From Claveliimonas sp034178805 (lineage in GTDB: Bacteria; Bacillota; Clostridia; Lachnospirales; Lachnospiraceae): 64,000 nucleotides of DNA. Made by a program: the position numbers and the translations under genes. Positions within the stretch are counted from its first letter, which is position 1. The number at the start of each line of letters is the position of its first letter. The stretch is from NCBI RefSeq assembly GCF_050314255.1, contig NZ_JBNPMZ010000004.1:1-64000 (forward strand). The letters are read 5' to 3'. The notes below the pieces were generated by a model. It was not told the DNA's origin. It ran no database searches and saw only the letters and a program-made list of their open reading frames with translations. Of this stretch, positions 43,165 through 51,400 are shown one piece after another.

Positions 43165-43179
43165 CTCTGGAAAGATGTT

Positions 43180-44430
43180 TTACAATCTAAAGTTGAAATC
43201 TGCGTATGCTGTTGAGCCGTGCTCATGAATATCGAGACCTTCGATTTCTTCTTCCTTAGTAACTCTAAGTCCGATGGTCTTATTAATTATTGTGAAGATA
43301 ATCAATGCCATTACGAATACGTATGCTGCAGTTGCTGCCACACCGATTACCTGTGTTACCAGTGAACAGTCCGGAGAAAATACACCTGTCAGAATTGTTC
43401 CTACGGCACCACATACACCGTGAACGCTAATTGCACCTACCGGGTCATCAATTTTTGCCACCTTATCAAAGAACTCTACAGAGAATACAACCAGCACACC
43501 TGCAATTGCTCCGATAATGATTGCTGACCAGTTGCTTACGGTATCACATCCTGCTGTAATCGCTACAAGACCTGCCAGAGAACCGTTGAATGTCATGGAT
43601 ACATCCGGTTTTCCGTATCTTACCCAGGTAACGATCAGAGCCATCAAAGTTGCTGCCGCTGCTGCAAGGTTTGTTGTCATTGCAATATCTCCAAGATTTG
43701 TTGTTGCTGCAGTTGTAGAACCACAGTTGAATCCAAACCAGCAGAACCAGAGAATGAATACTCCCAGAGCTGCGATCGGAAGGTTATGTCCCGGAATCGC
43801 TTTTACTTTACCATCTTTACCAAACTTTCCAATACGTGCTCCAAGGATCTTCGCACCGACTAATGCACAGACACCACCAACCATATGTACTGCTGTTGAA
43901 CCTGCAAAGTCATGGAAACCAAGCTCAGAGAGCCAGCCGCCACCCCAGATCCAGTGTCCGGATACCGGGTAAATGAAAATACTGATTGCTGCACTGTACG
44001 CCAGATAAGCAGCAAATTTGGTTCTCTCTGCCATGGAACCTGATACAATTGTAGCTGCTGTTGCACAGAACACTGTATGGAAAATGATGAACACACCTGC
44101 CGGCAGACCGTTGATCATACCCGCTTCATCCGCCAGACTGGTCGGATCAAAAAAGCCCTGAACACCAAGAACTCCATTCCAGTCCGTTCCATGCATAATT
44201 GCAAATCCGAATATAAAGAAGAATAAGCTTCCAAGTACAAAATCCATCATATTCTTCATAAGAATATTTCCTGTATTTTTCGCTCTGGTAAATCCAGCCT
44301 CACACATGGCAAATCCTGCCTGCATGAAGTATACCAGTACTGCTCCTATCATCGTCCACATAACATTCATTAAGAGACCCGCTGCTTCTGCCGCATCCAT
44401 TCCGCCTGAAATCAAATCCGCTAATCCCAT
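43180..44430 (-). CDS. amtB: Ammonium transporter
   Basis: 416-residue trimeric channel with about 11 transmembrane helices. MQAGFAMCEAGFTRAKNTGNILMKN, GSMAERTKFAAYLAYSA, GHWIWGGGWLSELGFHDFAGSTAVHMVGG (the first pore His region) and DDPVGAISVHGVCGAVGTILTG (second His) are Amt marks. AGGAGG precedes the ATG. It lies downstream of the PII gene glnK, the usual pairing, where GlnK blocks the pore under ammonium excess. Confidence 0.96.
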   Translation of the reverse strand: MGLADLISGGMDAAEAAGLLMNVMWTMIGAVLVYFMQAGFAMCEAGFTRAKNTGNILMKNMMDFVLGSLFFFIFGFAIMHGTDWNGVLGVQGFFDPTSLADEAGMINGLPAGVFIIFHTVFCATAATIVSGSMAERTKFAAYLAYSAAISIFIYPVSGHWIWGGGWLSELGFHDFAGSTAVHMVGGVCALVGAKILGARIGKFGKDGKVKAIPGHNLPIAALGVFILWFCWFGFNCGSTTAATTNLGDIAMTTNLAAAAATLMALIVTWVRYGKPDVSMTFNGSLAGLVAITAGCDTVSNWSAIIIGAIAGVLVVFSVEFFDKVAKIDDPVGAISVHGVCGAVGTILTGVFSPDCSLVTQVIGVAATAAYVFVMALIIFTIINKTIGLRVTKEEEIEGLDIHEHGSTAYADFNFRL

Positions 44431-44471
44431 AATTCTTTCCTCCTGTTTTCTCTATGTTTCGAATACTTAAA

Positions 44472-44519
44472 AAGGAGATATCTGTAGTGCCCTAATCGGC
44501 TCTCTACAGCTATCTCCTT
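44472..44519 (-). terminator. Terminator-like hairpin between glnK and amtB
   Basis: AAGGAGATA-TGTAG (from 44472) pairs with CTACA-TATCTCCTT (to 44519) around a loop of about 17 bases, with one internal mismatch; a T5 tract follows on the minus strand. It can act as a partial terminator that lowers amtB relative to glnK. Confidence 0.6.
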
Positions 44520-44528
44520 CGATAACTT

Positions 44529-44867
44529 CTATAATGCATCTGATCCACGCTCACCGGTACGGATTCTGACTGCATCCTCCACCTCATATACGAAAATCTT
44601 ACCATCTCCGTATGTACCGGTCTGAATCTCCGCTACGACTTTTTCAATGATTTTCTCTGCCGTATCCGGCTCTACAATCGTCTCAACTTTTACTTTCGGG
44701 AGAAGATTTACATTGTATTCTGCACCCCTGTAAATTTTTTTGTGACCTTTTTGATTACCATAACCCATAATATTTGTAATCATAAGTCCATTGGCTGAAC
44801 ACTCATCAAGAATTGCTTTCAGTTCTTCCAGCTTTTCCGGCTGAATGATAATTTCCAATTTCTTCAT
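44529..44867 (-). CDS. glnK: Nitrogen regulatory PII protein
   Basis: 112 residues. The T-loop GYGNQKGHKKIYRGAEYNVNLLPKVKVE carries Tyr51, the site uridylylated in enterobacteria, and the C-terminal KIFVYEVEDAVRIRTGERGSDAL is the usual ATP/2-oxoglutarate-binding end. It senses 2-oxoglutarate and ATP/ADP and binds AmtB. The ATG at 44867 has AAGGAGG 8 bases before it, better placed than the TTG two codons earlier. Confidence 0.95.
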   Translation of the reverse strand: MKKLEIIIQPEKLEELKAILDECSANGLMITNIMGYGNQKGHKKIYRGAEYNVNLLPKVKVETIVEPDTAEKIIEKVVAEIQTGTYGDGKIFVYEVEDAVRIRTGERGSDAL

Positions 44868-44929
44868 AGTCAAGTCCTCCTTATTCTCTTATCCACCCTG
44901 CAAAACCCGTCATCGGCATGCACGGTAAC

Positions 44930-44961
44930 AAAAAAAGGTGCTTTCCGCTTTGGAAAACACC
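44930..44961 (-). terminator. Terminator in the glnK leader
   Basis: A 10-bp stem (44937-44946 with 44952-44961, one G-T pair) with a 5-base loop is followed on the minus strand by T7. It lies only about 12 bases after the expected start point of the promoter at 44980-45007 and before glnK, so it can end both read-through from the symporter gene and new transcripts. Confidence 0.8.
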
Positions 44962-44979
44962 CTTGTTTTGATGTACCTT

Positions 44980-45007
44980 ATTATACTCGTTGACAAATAA
45001 ATGTCAA
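44980..45007 (-). promoter_or_regulatory. Promoter with palindrome upstream of glnK
   Basis: Consensus TTGACA (45002-45007), 16 bases, consensus TATAAT (44980-44985). The -35 is one arm of a perfect inverted repeat, TTGACA-6 bases-TGTCAA (44990-45007), a plausible binding site for a nitrogen regulator. Confidence 0.7.
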
Positions 45008-45061
45008 AGGAAATTTTACAAAAATTTTATAATTGTAAAAATCGCTGAATTTTCAGCATTT

Positions 45062-46666
45062 CTACCCATTTGTTTTGGAGAGTACTCCATAGTCCAGCAA
45101 GTCCTGCTCATCTGCACGCAGCAATAAATTAATCTGCAGATATGCCATATTCAGTCCGGTTGCAAAGAAATCACATACCACACTCAGTGCCAAAGCAACC
45201 GGCAATGCCGTCATGGGGATTCCAAGCTGATTGAACAGCAATGTATAGGCCGCAGCCGTTCCACCGACAACCGGTGCCATTACCATTGGCATAATCGCGC
45301 ACATCCCTGCAGCTATTACAAACCATACCACAGAACATTCTACCTGATAATACTCTGCCATATTCAGCGAACACAGCAGAAAAATAAATACATGTCCCGG
45401 ATGACAGAGCGTATTTCCTATGGGAAGCCCAAAGGAAACTATTTTATTATCAATTCCAAGTTTCTTTGTACAATTAACACTATTTGTACCAAATGCAGCC
45501 GATGAAGAAGCTGTTGCCAGCGCGATCAGAACAGGCGGAAGCAATTTTTTCCCCAGGACAACCGGTGAAATTTCCTTTTTCCGCCCCACATAAATCAGGT
45601 TGAAAATCACGCCCAGAAGCGCCAGCAGGATAGTCCCCACCAGTACCTTCCACGCAGATACGACCGCCATTGCTGTTCCCGACATGATAAGCTGTAGTAC
45701 TACAAAAAAGCAAAAAACAGGAACAACATCATTCAATCTGTCCAACAGGAACATTCCTATATCTGTCAGTTGCTCGATACCTTTGGTAATCAACTTTGTT
45801 CTTTCGCCCATAACCAGAAGTGTCAATCCCAGTGCAACCGCTATGACGATCAGCTGCATGCAGTTTCCTTCCAGAAACGGACTGATAATATTCTTCGGAA
45901 GCATATCCATCACCATTCCCACAACGCTGGCGAGCTGTGCTCCTACATTTACTTTTGTTGTAATAATCAGTTTAAAAAATGGTATGGCAAGAATCGTTCC
46001 GATTGCCGCATACACAAACTCCTGCTGCAGGAATTTTCCCACCATTCGCTTTCCGATCTTTCCAAAGGAAGCTACATCACCGACACCGCATATTCCCGAT
46101 ACAATGGCCAGAAACACGACAGGAATACCCACCGTCGTCAGCACCCCGAGAAACGCATCATAAATCGGTGTTACAAAATATTCTGTGAGCATTTCATGAA
46201 CAGATGCCGGCAGCATCTGTGCCAATAATCCAAGGACAACTGCCAGGGCAACCGCTCCCAGCAGAGAAACCATCGGATTCATTTTTTCTTTTTTCGGCTT
46301 AAAGGTAATAATATTTTTGCCTTTACTGTAGGAATAGGTCGGCGAAATACCCATGTTCACCAACAGACGGCTGCTCCACTCTCCACACTCCTCTTCCATC
46401 CGCTCCAGCGGATTTACAGATTCTCCTGCCAGTACGATGGAGATAAAGGGAGCGCCCAGCCTTTTTCCTGTCAAAAAAGTAAATGGTACCTCGCCATCAT
46501 AATGTTCCTGCCAGTTCAGAAGAATCTCTTCCACCGTAAGGCGGATGCGCAGTATATTCTTCTTTTCCATATTCAGTGCAGCCAGAAATGACTGCACTTT
46601 CTCTGCCACACTGTCAACAGCTGAATCATTCAGCATGTATTCCAGCTTTTCATTCTTAATTTTCAA
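45062..46666 (-). CDS. Dicarboxylate/amino acid:cation symporter with N-terminal ATPase-like domain
   Basis: 534 residues. The C-terminal 400 residues are a DAACS-type symporter (GltP/SstT/DctA group): LTTVGIPVVFLAIVSGICGVGD, LIALATASSSAAFGTNSVNCTKKLGI (the Ser-rich hairpin), GLPIGNTLCHPG and the substrate-site region PVVGGTAAAYTLLFNQLGI. About 115 residues precede the first helix and resemble a small GHKL/RsbW ATP-binding domain (SVAEKVQSFL, LRIRLTVEEILLNWQEHYDG with the N-box-like acidic/Asn stretch). I chose a TTG start at 46666 because AGAGG is 7 bases before it; the next in-frame ATG is ten codons on. It follows leuS by 13 bases and may be co-transcribed. The substrate is not determined. 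Confidence 0.82.
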   Translation of the reverse strand: MKIKNEKLEYMLNDSAVDSVAEKVQSFLAALNMEKKNILRIRLTVEEILLNWQEHYDGEVPFTFLTGKRLGAPFISIVLAGESVNPLERMEEECGEWSSRLLVNMGISPTYSYSKGKNIITFKPKKEKMNPMVSLLGAVALAVVLGLLAQMLPASVHEMLTEYFVTPIYDAFLGVLTTVGIPVVFLAIVSGICGVGDVASFGKIGKRMVGKFLQQEFVYAAIGTILAIPFFKLIITTKVNVGAQLASVVGMVMDMLPKNIISPFLEGNCMQLIVIAVALGLTLLVMGERTKLITKGIEQLTDIGMFLLDRLNDVVPVFCFFVVLQLIMSGTAMAVVSAWKVLVGTILLALLGVIFNLIYVGRKKEISPVVLGKKLLPPVLIALATASSSAAFGTNSVNCTKKLGIDNKIVSFGLPIGNTLCHPGHVFIFLLCSLNMAEYYQVECSVVWFVIAAGMCAIMPMVMAPVVGGTAAAYTLLFNQLGIPMTALPVALALSVVCDFFATGLNMAYLQINLLLRADEQDLLDYGVLSKTNG

Positions 46667-46679
46667 AATCTTGCCTCTA

Positions 46680-49112
46680 CTATTTCTGTACAATATTAAT
46701 GATTCTTCCCGGTACGTAGATTTCTTTTACAATGGTTCCGGTCAGTTTATCTGCTACTGCCTCTTTACCTGCTGCCAGTGCATCCTCTTTGGATACATCT
46801 GCCGGAAGTGATACAACCGCTCTGGTCTTACCATTGATCTGTACCGCAATCTCGATTTCGTCATCTTTCATTGCTTCCTCATCATAAGTCGGCCATCCTG
46901 CAGCAAATACAGTCTCTGTGTGACCCAGCTGCTCCCAGATTTCCTCTGCAATATGAGGAGCAAATGGTGCCAGAAGTACTGCCATAACAGATAAGGTCTC
47001 TACATCAATTCCGCCTGCCTTCTTGGCAATCTCTGTCAATTTATTCGTATGCTCCATGAATCCGGAAACAACCGTATTCAGGCTGAAGCTTTCCAGACGG
47101 GTGGTTACGTCATAAATCAGTTTATGACGCTCTTTTACCATTTCCTTCGTTGCTTCAATGTTCTTGTCTTTGCTTTCCATTACCATATTCCATACTTTTT
47201 TCAGGAATCTGGATACACCGTCAATTCCGCGGTCATCCCACTCTGCATCTAACTCCGGTGGTCCTACAAAAAGCTCATACATTCTCAGAGAATCGCAACC
47301 GTAATCTCTTACCAGATCGTCCGGAGATACTACATTTCCTTTAGACTTGCTCATCTTAATTCCGTTCTTTCCGGTAATCATACCCTGATTGAACAGTTTC
47401 TGGAAAGGCTCGTCAAAGTCTACTACACCGATATCGTACAGGAATTTGGTGTAGAAACGGGAGTACAAAAGATGCAGAACCGCATGCTCTACTCCACCGA
47501 TGTACATATCTACCGGCAGCATCTCATCTGCTTTCTCTCTGGATACCAGTTCTTTATCATTGTGATTATCCACATAACGCAGGAAATACCAGGATGAACC
47601 TGCCCACTGCGGCATGGTGTTGGTTTCTCTCTTGGCTGGCTTTCCACATACCGGGCATGTGCAGTTTACCCACTCCTCAATTCCGGCAAGCGGAGATTCT
47701 CCGGTTCCGGTTGGCTCATAGGACTCTACATCCGGCAGGCGAAGCGGCAATTCTTCTTCCGGTACCGGTACAGCGCCACAATCCGGACAATGTACGATCG
47801 GAATTGGTTCTCCCCAGTAACGCTGACGGGAGAATACCCAGTCACGCAGCTTGTAATTTACGGTTGCGCGTCCGATTCCTCTTTCCTCGATAATATGCGG
47901 TGCCTCTTTCTTGAGAACCGCTGACTCCATACCATTCCACTCACCGGAATTGATCATAGTTCCATTTGCTTCGGTATAAGCTTCTGTCATATTTTCGATT
48001 TCTTTTCCGTCTTTTGCGATTACCTGAATAATCGGAATGCCGAATTTAGTAGCAAATTCAAAGTCACGGTCATCATGAGCAGGCACACACATGATTGCTC
48101 CGGTACCGTAATCAGCCAGTACATAGTCAGAGAGCCAGATCGGTGTCTTTTCTCCATTTAACGGATTAATTGCATAGCTTCCTGTAAATACACCGGTCTT
48201 TTCCTTATCCTGCATACGGTCTACATTAGACTTCATGGATGCATCGTAGATGTATTTTTCCACTGCTTCTCTTGTCTCATCCGTTGCAAGGCTTGCTGCC
48301 AGTGCATGTTCCGGTGCCAGTACCATGAAGGTTGCTCCGTACAGAGTATCCGGTCTTGTAGTATAGACAGTAATCTTCTCATCTCTTCCTTCTACCGGGA
48401 AATCTACCTCTGCACCATAGGATTTTCCAATCCAGTCAGCCTGCATCTTCTTAACTTTCTCCGGCCAGTCAAGCTTATCCAGGTCATTCAGCAGACGCTC
48501 TGCATATGCTGTGATCTTTAACATCCACTGACGCAGATTCTTCTTGGTAACCTCTGTACCACAGCGCTCACATTTGCCGTTTACAACCTCTTCATTTGCA
48601 AGACCTGTCTTACAGGACGGGCACCAGTTGATCGGGAACTCTTTCTCATACGCAAGACCTTCTTTGAACATCTTTACGAAAATCCACTGTGTCCATTTAT
48701 AGAACTCCGGATCAGTTGTGTTCACTTCCATATCCCAGTCATACAGTGCTGCGATCTCATTAATCTGTCTCTTAATATTAGCCACATTTTCTGCTGTGGA
48801 TTTTGCCGGATGAACTCCCATCTTAATTGCATAGTTTTCTGCCGGAAGGCCGAATGCATCCCATCCCATCGGATGTACAATATAATATCCCTGCAGTAAT
48901 TTATATCTGCTCCACACATCAGAGATTACATACCCTCTCCAATGTCCTACGTGAAGTCCGTTTCCGGATGGATACGGGAACATATCCAGACAGTAATACT
49001 TCTGTTTCTTATTACCATCTTTGTCCACTTTCGGGTTTACCGGGTTCTTCTCCCAGTTCTCACGCCATTTTTTCTCAATAGCTTTGTGATTATAGACAAT
49101 CTTCTGTGCCAT
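46680..49112 (-). CDS. leuS: Leucyl-tRNA synthetase
   Basis: 810 residues. The class I HIGH motif is in SGNGLHVGHWRGY, the CP1 editing domain has TTRPDTLYGATFMVLAPEH and CVPAHDDRDFEFA, and the KMSKS loop is GIKMSKSKGNVVSPDD. Two zinc-like Cys clusters (CPSCKTGLANEEVVNGKCERC and CPDCGAVPVP...CPVC) are present. GAGG lies 10 bases before the ATG at 49112; the open frame upstream enters the leader. It is controlled by the T-box upstream. Confidence 0.97.
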   Translation of the reverse strand: MAQKIVYNHKAIEKKWRENWEKNPVNPKVDKDGNKKQKYYCLDMFPYPSGNGLHVGHWRGYVISDVWSRYKLLQGYYIVHPMGWDAFGLPAENYAIKMGVHPAKSTAENVANIKRQINEIAALYDWDMEVNTTDPEFYKWTQWIFVKMFKEGLAYEKEFPINWCPSCKTGLANEEVVNGKCERCGTEVTKKNLRQWMLKITAYAERLLNDLDKLDWPEKVKKMQADWIGKSYGAEVDFPVEGRDEKITVYTTRPDTLYGATFMVLAPEHALAASLATDETREAVEKYIYDASMKSNVDRMQDKEKTGVFTGSYAINPLNGEKTPIWLSDYVLADYGTGAIMCVPAHDDRDFEFATKFGIPIIQVIAKDGKEIENMTEAYTEANGTMINSGEWNGMESAVLKKEAPHIIEERGIGRATVNYKLRDWVFSRQRYWGEPIPIVHCPDCGAVPVPEEELPLRLPDVESYEPTGTGESPLAGIEEWVNCTCPVCGKPAKRETNTMPQWAGSSWYFLRYVDNHNDKELVSREKADEMLPVDMYIGGVEHAVLHLLYSRFYTKFLYDIGVVDFDEPFQKLFNQGMITGKNGIKMSKSKGNVVSPDDLVRDYGCDSLRMYELFVGPPELDAEWDDRGIDGVSRFLKKVWNMVMESKDKNIEATKEMVKERHKLIYDVTTRLESFSLNTVVSGFMEHTNKLTEIAKKAGGIDVETLSVMAVLLAPFAPHIAEEIWEQLGHTETVFAAGWPTYDEEAMKDDEIEIAVQINGKTRAVVSLPADVSKEDALAAGKEAVADKLTGTIVKEIYVPGRIINIVQK

Positions 49113-49169
49113 TTCACTAATCCTCTCTTTCTGATTTCCTGGTACGCTAAGATATACTGCGCAGAACAA

Positions 49170-49290
49170 AGAGTTCCGCTCGCGGAACTCTCGCGCCTCC
49201 GGCGGTCGCTCTGCGACATCTTCAGCTCACGCCGGAGTGCGCATCCCCCGGAGGTTTTTTACTCTATGGAAACGCAGTTGCCTATAGAGT
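49170..49290 (-). other. Structured GC-rich segment between T-box terminator and leuS
   Basis: Three stems lie in tandem: AGAGTTCCGC/GCGGAACTCT (49170-49179 with 49182-49191); CCTCCGG with CCGGAGG (49196-49202 with 49248-49254), nested with an inner GCCGG pairing; and ACTCTAT with ATAGAGT extended by T6/A6 (49255-49267 with 49284-49296). It is more GC-rich than its surroundings, codes for nothing and stretches the leader by roughly 130 bases. Confidence 0.55.
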
Positions 49291-49566
49291 AAAAAAGCCT
49301 TTTCAATCTCACAAGAGACGAAAAGGCTAAATTCCGTGGTACCACTCTTCTTCGTCCGGTCATATCCTCATGCACCGAACGCACTCATTGATTCTGTAAC
49401 GGGAACTCCCGCTTCTGCCTATCCTGCCTGACTACCATCGTCATACCCTTCAACAGAAGAACTCCGAGGCGAGTTCAAAGCTTCCGCCTCCTGCCTCGCA
49501 CCATCCGGCAGTTCTCTGACAGGCTTCCATCTCCTACTAATCCTCTTCTTCGTTTTTGTCATATCT
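49291..49566 (-). ncRNA. T-box leader of leuS (tRNA-Leu sensing)
   Basis: RNA-sense features in order: AGTA-type motif in TTAGTAGGAGATGG, the distal stem-I loop GGATGGTGCGAG, a specifier region GAACTCGCC with the Leu codon CTC, the antiterminator T-box AGTGGTACCACGG (about 49333-49347), and a terminator AGCCTTTTC/GAAAAGGCT with T6 (49291-49328). Uncharged tRNA-Leu should pair with both the specifier and the T-box bulge and permit leuS transcription. The specifier codon is read by eye. Confidence 0.88.
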
Positions 49567-49572
49567 TCAACT

Positions 49573-49601
49573 ATTATAAGAAGAATGTTAAAATAAGTCA
49601 A
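49573..49601 (-). promoter_or_regulatory. Promoter of leuS
   Basis: TTGACT (49596-49601), 17 bases, TATAAT (49573-49578), just upstream of the T-box leader. A perfect 12-base inverted repeat AAGAATGTTAAA/TTTAACATTCTT (49581-49592 and 49609-49620) surrounds the -35. Confidence 0.75.
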
Positions 49602-49652
49602 GTCCCAGTTTAACATTCTTCCATCTTGGGAAAGCTACGAAATCATCGAGTC

Positions 49653-50690
49653 TTACTCAACCGCAGAATCCTTTTCAGACCATTTTTCCATCTTCTCAAG
49701 GAAAGTCTCCAGAGATAATTCTGCTTCCCGGGCACCCTGAGACTCTGTAAGAATTCCCTTTTTCACAAGGCTGAATAAAGTGTCAAGTTTTCCTTCCGCT
49801 CTTCCTTCTGCTATTCCTTCCGCTCTTCCTTCTGCTATTCCTTTCGCTATTCCTTCCGCTATTCCTTTCGCTCTTCCCTCTGCTAATCCTTCCGCTATAC
49901 TTTTGGCTTTAATCTCTCGCCACGCTTCACACATATTTACCGCCTCCCCTCCTTCAGGTATCATAATTTCTGTTCCCAGGCATTCATTCAACAGATGGGC
50001 AGTCTCCAAGCTGATAATTTTGAATTTCTCTTCTTTTGTAGCTGCAGCGAATTTTTCCATATCGTCTGCTACTGAAATATATTTCATAACCTTTCCAAAA
50101 TCAGTTGCAAACCTGGAAAAATCTTCTTCCCGGATTTCTTTTGGAATAATCAGATTCACTTTATAATCAGCTGTATATCGGAGGATATGTTCATCCACAT
50201 CACCGAACATTTCTTTCAGATTTCTGGGAGCATCCCACTCCTCTGTCCCAAAGTAAATCACTAATGTAATAACAGGTTTTAATTTATCTTTCTTTGAAAA
50301 TCCGGATAAATATTCATCTCCACTCACATCTTTATCTTTCTTATGCTGTCTTGCTTGTTCGGATACCTGCTGTCCATAATTCAAAGCATCATATAGCATG
50401 TTTCTCACAGGCATTGCATAATGTATATTCGTCTGATTCTCAATTCCAAGAATAAGATAATACACCTTATCATCTTGCATAACTACACACTGCTTCAGTA
50501 CGTCCCTTACTTTTTGAACAATATCATTCTCCTTCTCCTGAAAAACAAGACCAATTTCTGTTGGATCTAAAGCCTTTAACTTTTCTGTTTGTATTACCCT
50601 CCTTCCGTTAAATATAAAAAAATTGAATGCATCCGCAAAATGTTCCCGATTTGACATGTAATTCTTGGTTATTGTATCTTTTTTCCCCAT
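49653..50690 (-). CDS. Rpn-type (PD-(D/E)XK) nuclease-like protein with tandem repeat
   Basis: 345 residues. The N-terminal half resembles Rpn/recombination-promoting nuclease proteins: REHFADAFNFFIFNGRRVI, a strand YYLILGIENQTNIHYAMPVRNMLYDALNYG with the Glu-X-Gln core, and ITLVIYFGTEEWDAP. Near the C-terminus (about residues 262-300) is a tract of four-residue GIAE/GRAE repeats followed by KLDTLFSLVKKGILT, also usual in the family. Such genes are often multicopy and called putative transposases, though they act as nucleases. It has its own promoter. No inverted repeats or target duplications are seen. Confidence 0.8.
   Translation of the reverse strand: MGKKDTITKNYMSNREHFADAFNFFIFNGRRVIQTEKLKALDPTEIGLVFQEKENDIVQKVRDVLKQCVVMQDDKVYYLILGIENQTNIHYAMPVRNMLYDALNYGQQVSEQARQHKKDKDVSGDEYLSGFSKKDKLKPVITLVIYFGTEEWDAPRNLKEMFGDVDEHILRYTADYKVNLIIPKEIREEDFSRFATDFGKVMKYISVADDMEKFAAATKEEKFKIISLETAHLLNECLGTEIMIPEGGEAVNMCEAWREIKAKSIAEGLAEGRAKGIAEGIAKGIAEGRAEGIAEGRAEGKLDTLFSLVKKGILTESQGAREAELSLETFLEKMEKWSEKDSAVE
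49791..49901. repeat. 12-base tandem repeat inside the Rpn-type gene
   Basis: About nine imperfect 12-base units (core GCTATTCCTTCC on the plus strand) encode the Gly-Ile/Arg-Ala-Glu repeats. Unit-length changes keep the frame, so the repeat can vary in copy number without breaking the gene. Confidence 0.75.
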
Positions 50691-50784
50691 AGATTCCTCA
50701 CTTTTCTATGTTCTCAGAATTAATGGTTACTTCATATATCACAATATTTACATGTAACTTTGTAAATTTAGCACCTCTTACATT

Positions 50785-50813
50785 ATAATAAGCATTTTAT
50801 GATTTATTGTCAA
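50785..50813 (-). promoter_or_regulatory. Promoter of the Rpn-type gene
   Basis: TTGACA (50808-50813), 17 bases, TATTAT (50785-50790), about 95 bases before the ATG. Confidence 0.6.
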
Positions 50814-50847
50814 CCAACTCAAAAAACTATAATTTTCCACTTTACGG

Positions 50848-50876
50848 TTGTTTCTCATTCCGAATTCATGTATAAT
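50848..50876 (+). promoter_or_regulatory. Promoter of the small P-loop gene
   Basis: TTGTTT (50848-50853), 17 bases, TATAAT (50871-50876), about 53 bases before the ATG at 50929. The remaining 50691-50928 gap holds this and the divergent promoter only. Confidence 0.6.
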
Positions 50877-50928
50877 TAGGACATAAGAAAATACGTATGT
50901 TAAATACATAGAAAAAGGAGTGTTTCCC

Positions 50929-51351
50929 ATGGTAAATTTATTGACAGGCCCTAAAGGCAGCGGCAAGACACAGCAGATGATTGAGTTGGCCAATCAGCAG
51001 GCTAAAGCTTGTAATGGAAACGTAGTATTTATTAAAAACAGCCATCGAGATACAAGGAGCGTAGCATTCGATATTCGTGTCGTTTGTATGGATGATTATC
51101 CGGCAATCACAAACATTGATGAGTATATCGGATTTTTATATGGTATGTACAGTGCAAACCACGACGTAGAGTGCGTATTCATCGACGGAATTTTAAAGCA
51201 TGCTAACGTTGATCTTGAAAGCATGCCAAGATTCGTAGAGAGACTGAAAAAGATTTCTGCACAGTGCGGCATTAACTTCTACGTAAGCATCAGCGCAAGC
51301 AAGGATGATCTGAAAGATGTAGACTTTACAGACTGCTCTGTTCTGAACTAA
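50929..51351 (+). CDS. Small P-loop ATPase-like protein
   Basis: 140 residues that resemble a stripped-down AAA/PilT or thymidine-kinase-like fold: Walker A GPKGSGKT at about residues 7-14, a probable Walker B VECVFIDGIL near residue 85, and a C-terminal strand INFYVSISAS. No sensor or arginine-finger motif is visible and it is too short for most known families; I do not assign a function. AAAGGAG is 8 bases before the ATG; a GTG three codons earlier is possible. It stands alone with its own promoter and a strong terminator, and its codons look well adapted, which suggests it is expressed well. Confidence 0.8.
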   Translation: MVNLLTGPKGSGKTQQMIELANQQAKACNGNVVFIKNSHRDTRSVAFDIRVVCMDDYPAITNIDEYIGFLYGMYSANHDVECVFIDGILKHANVDLESMPRFVERLKKISAQCGINFYVSISASKDDLKDVDFTDCSVLN

Positions 51352-51400
51352 GATAGAGAATGAAAAACTGAATAAGACGAATACATATAAAAATAAAATG

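Noticed and set aside
49419..49616. 65-residue minus-strand open frame upstream of leuS
   Set aside because: It runs through the T-box stem I and the promoter; the RNA structure explains the sequence better.
49791..49901. Possible CRISPR-like array
   Set aside because: The repeats are 12-base in-frame coding units without spacers.
49780..50166. Plus-strand Ser-Ala-Ile-Pro repeat protein
   Set aside because: It is the antisense reading of the 12-base repeats of the Rpn-type gene and has no start signals.
49653..50690. Insertion sequence
   Set aside because: The protein is Rpn-like, but no terminal inverted repeats or target-site duplications are visible at the gene's edges.
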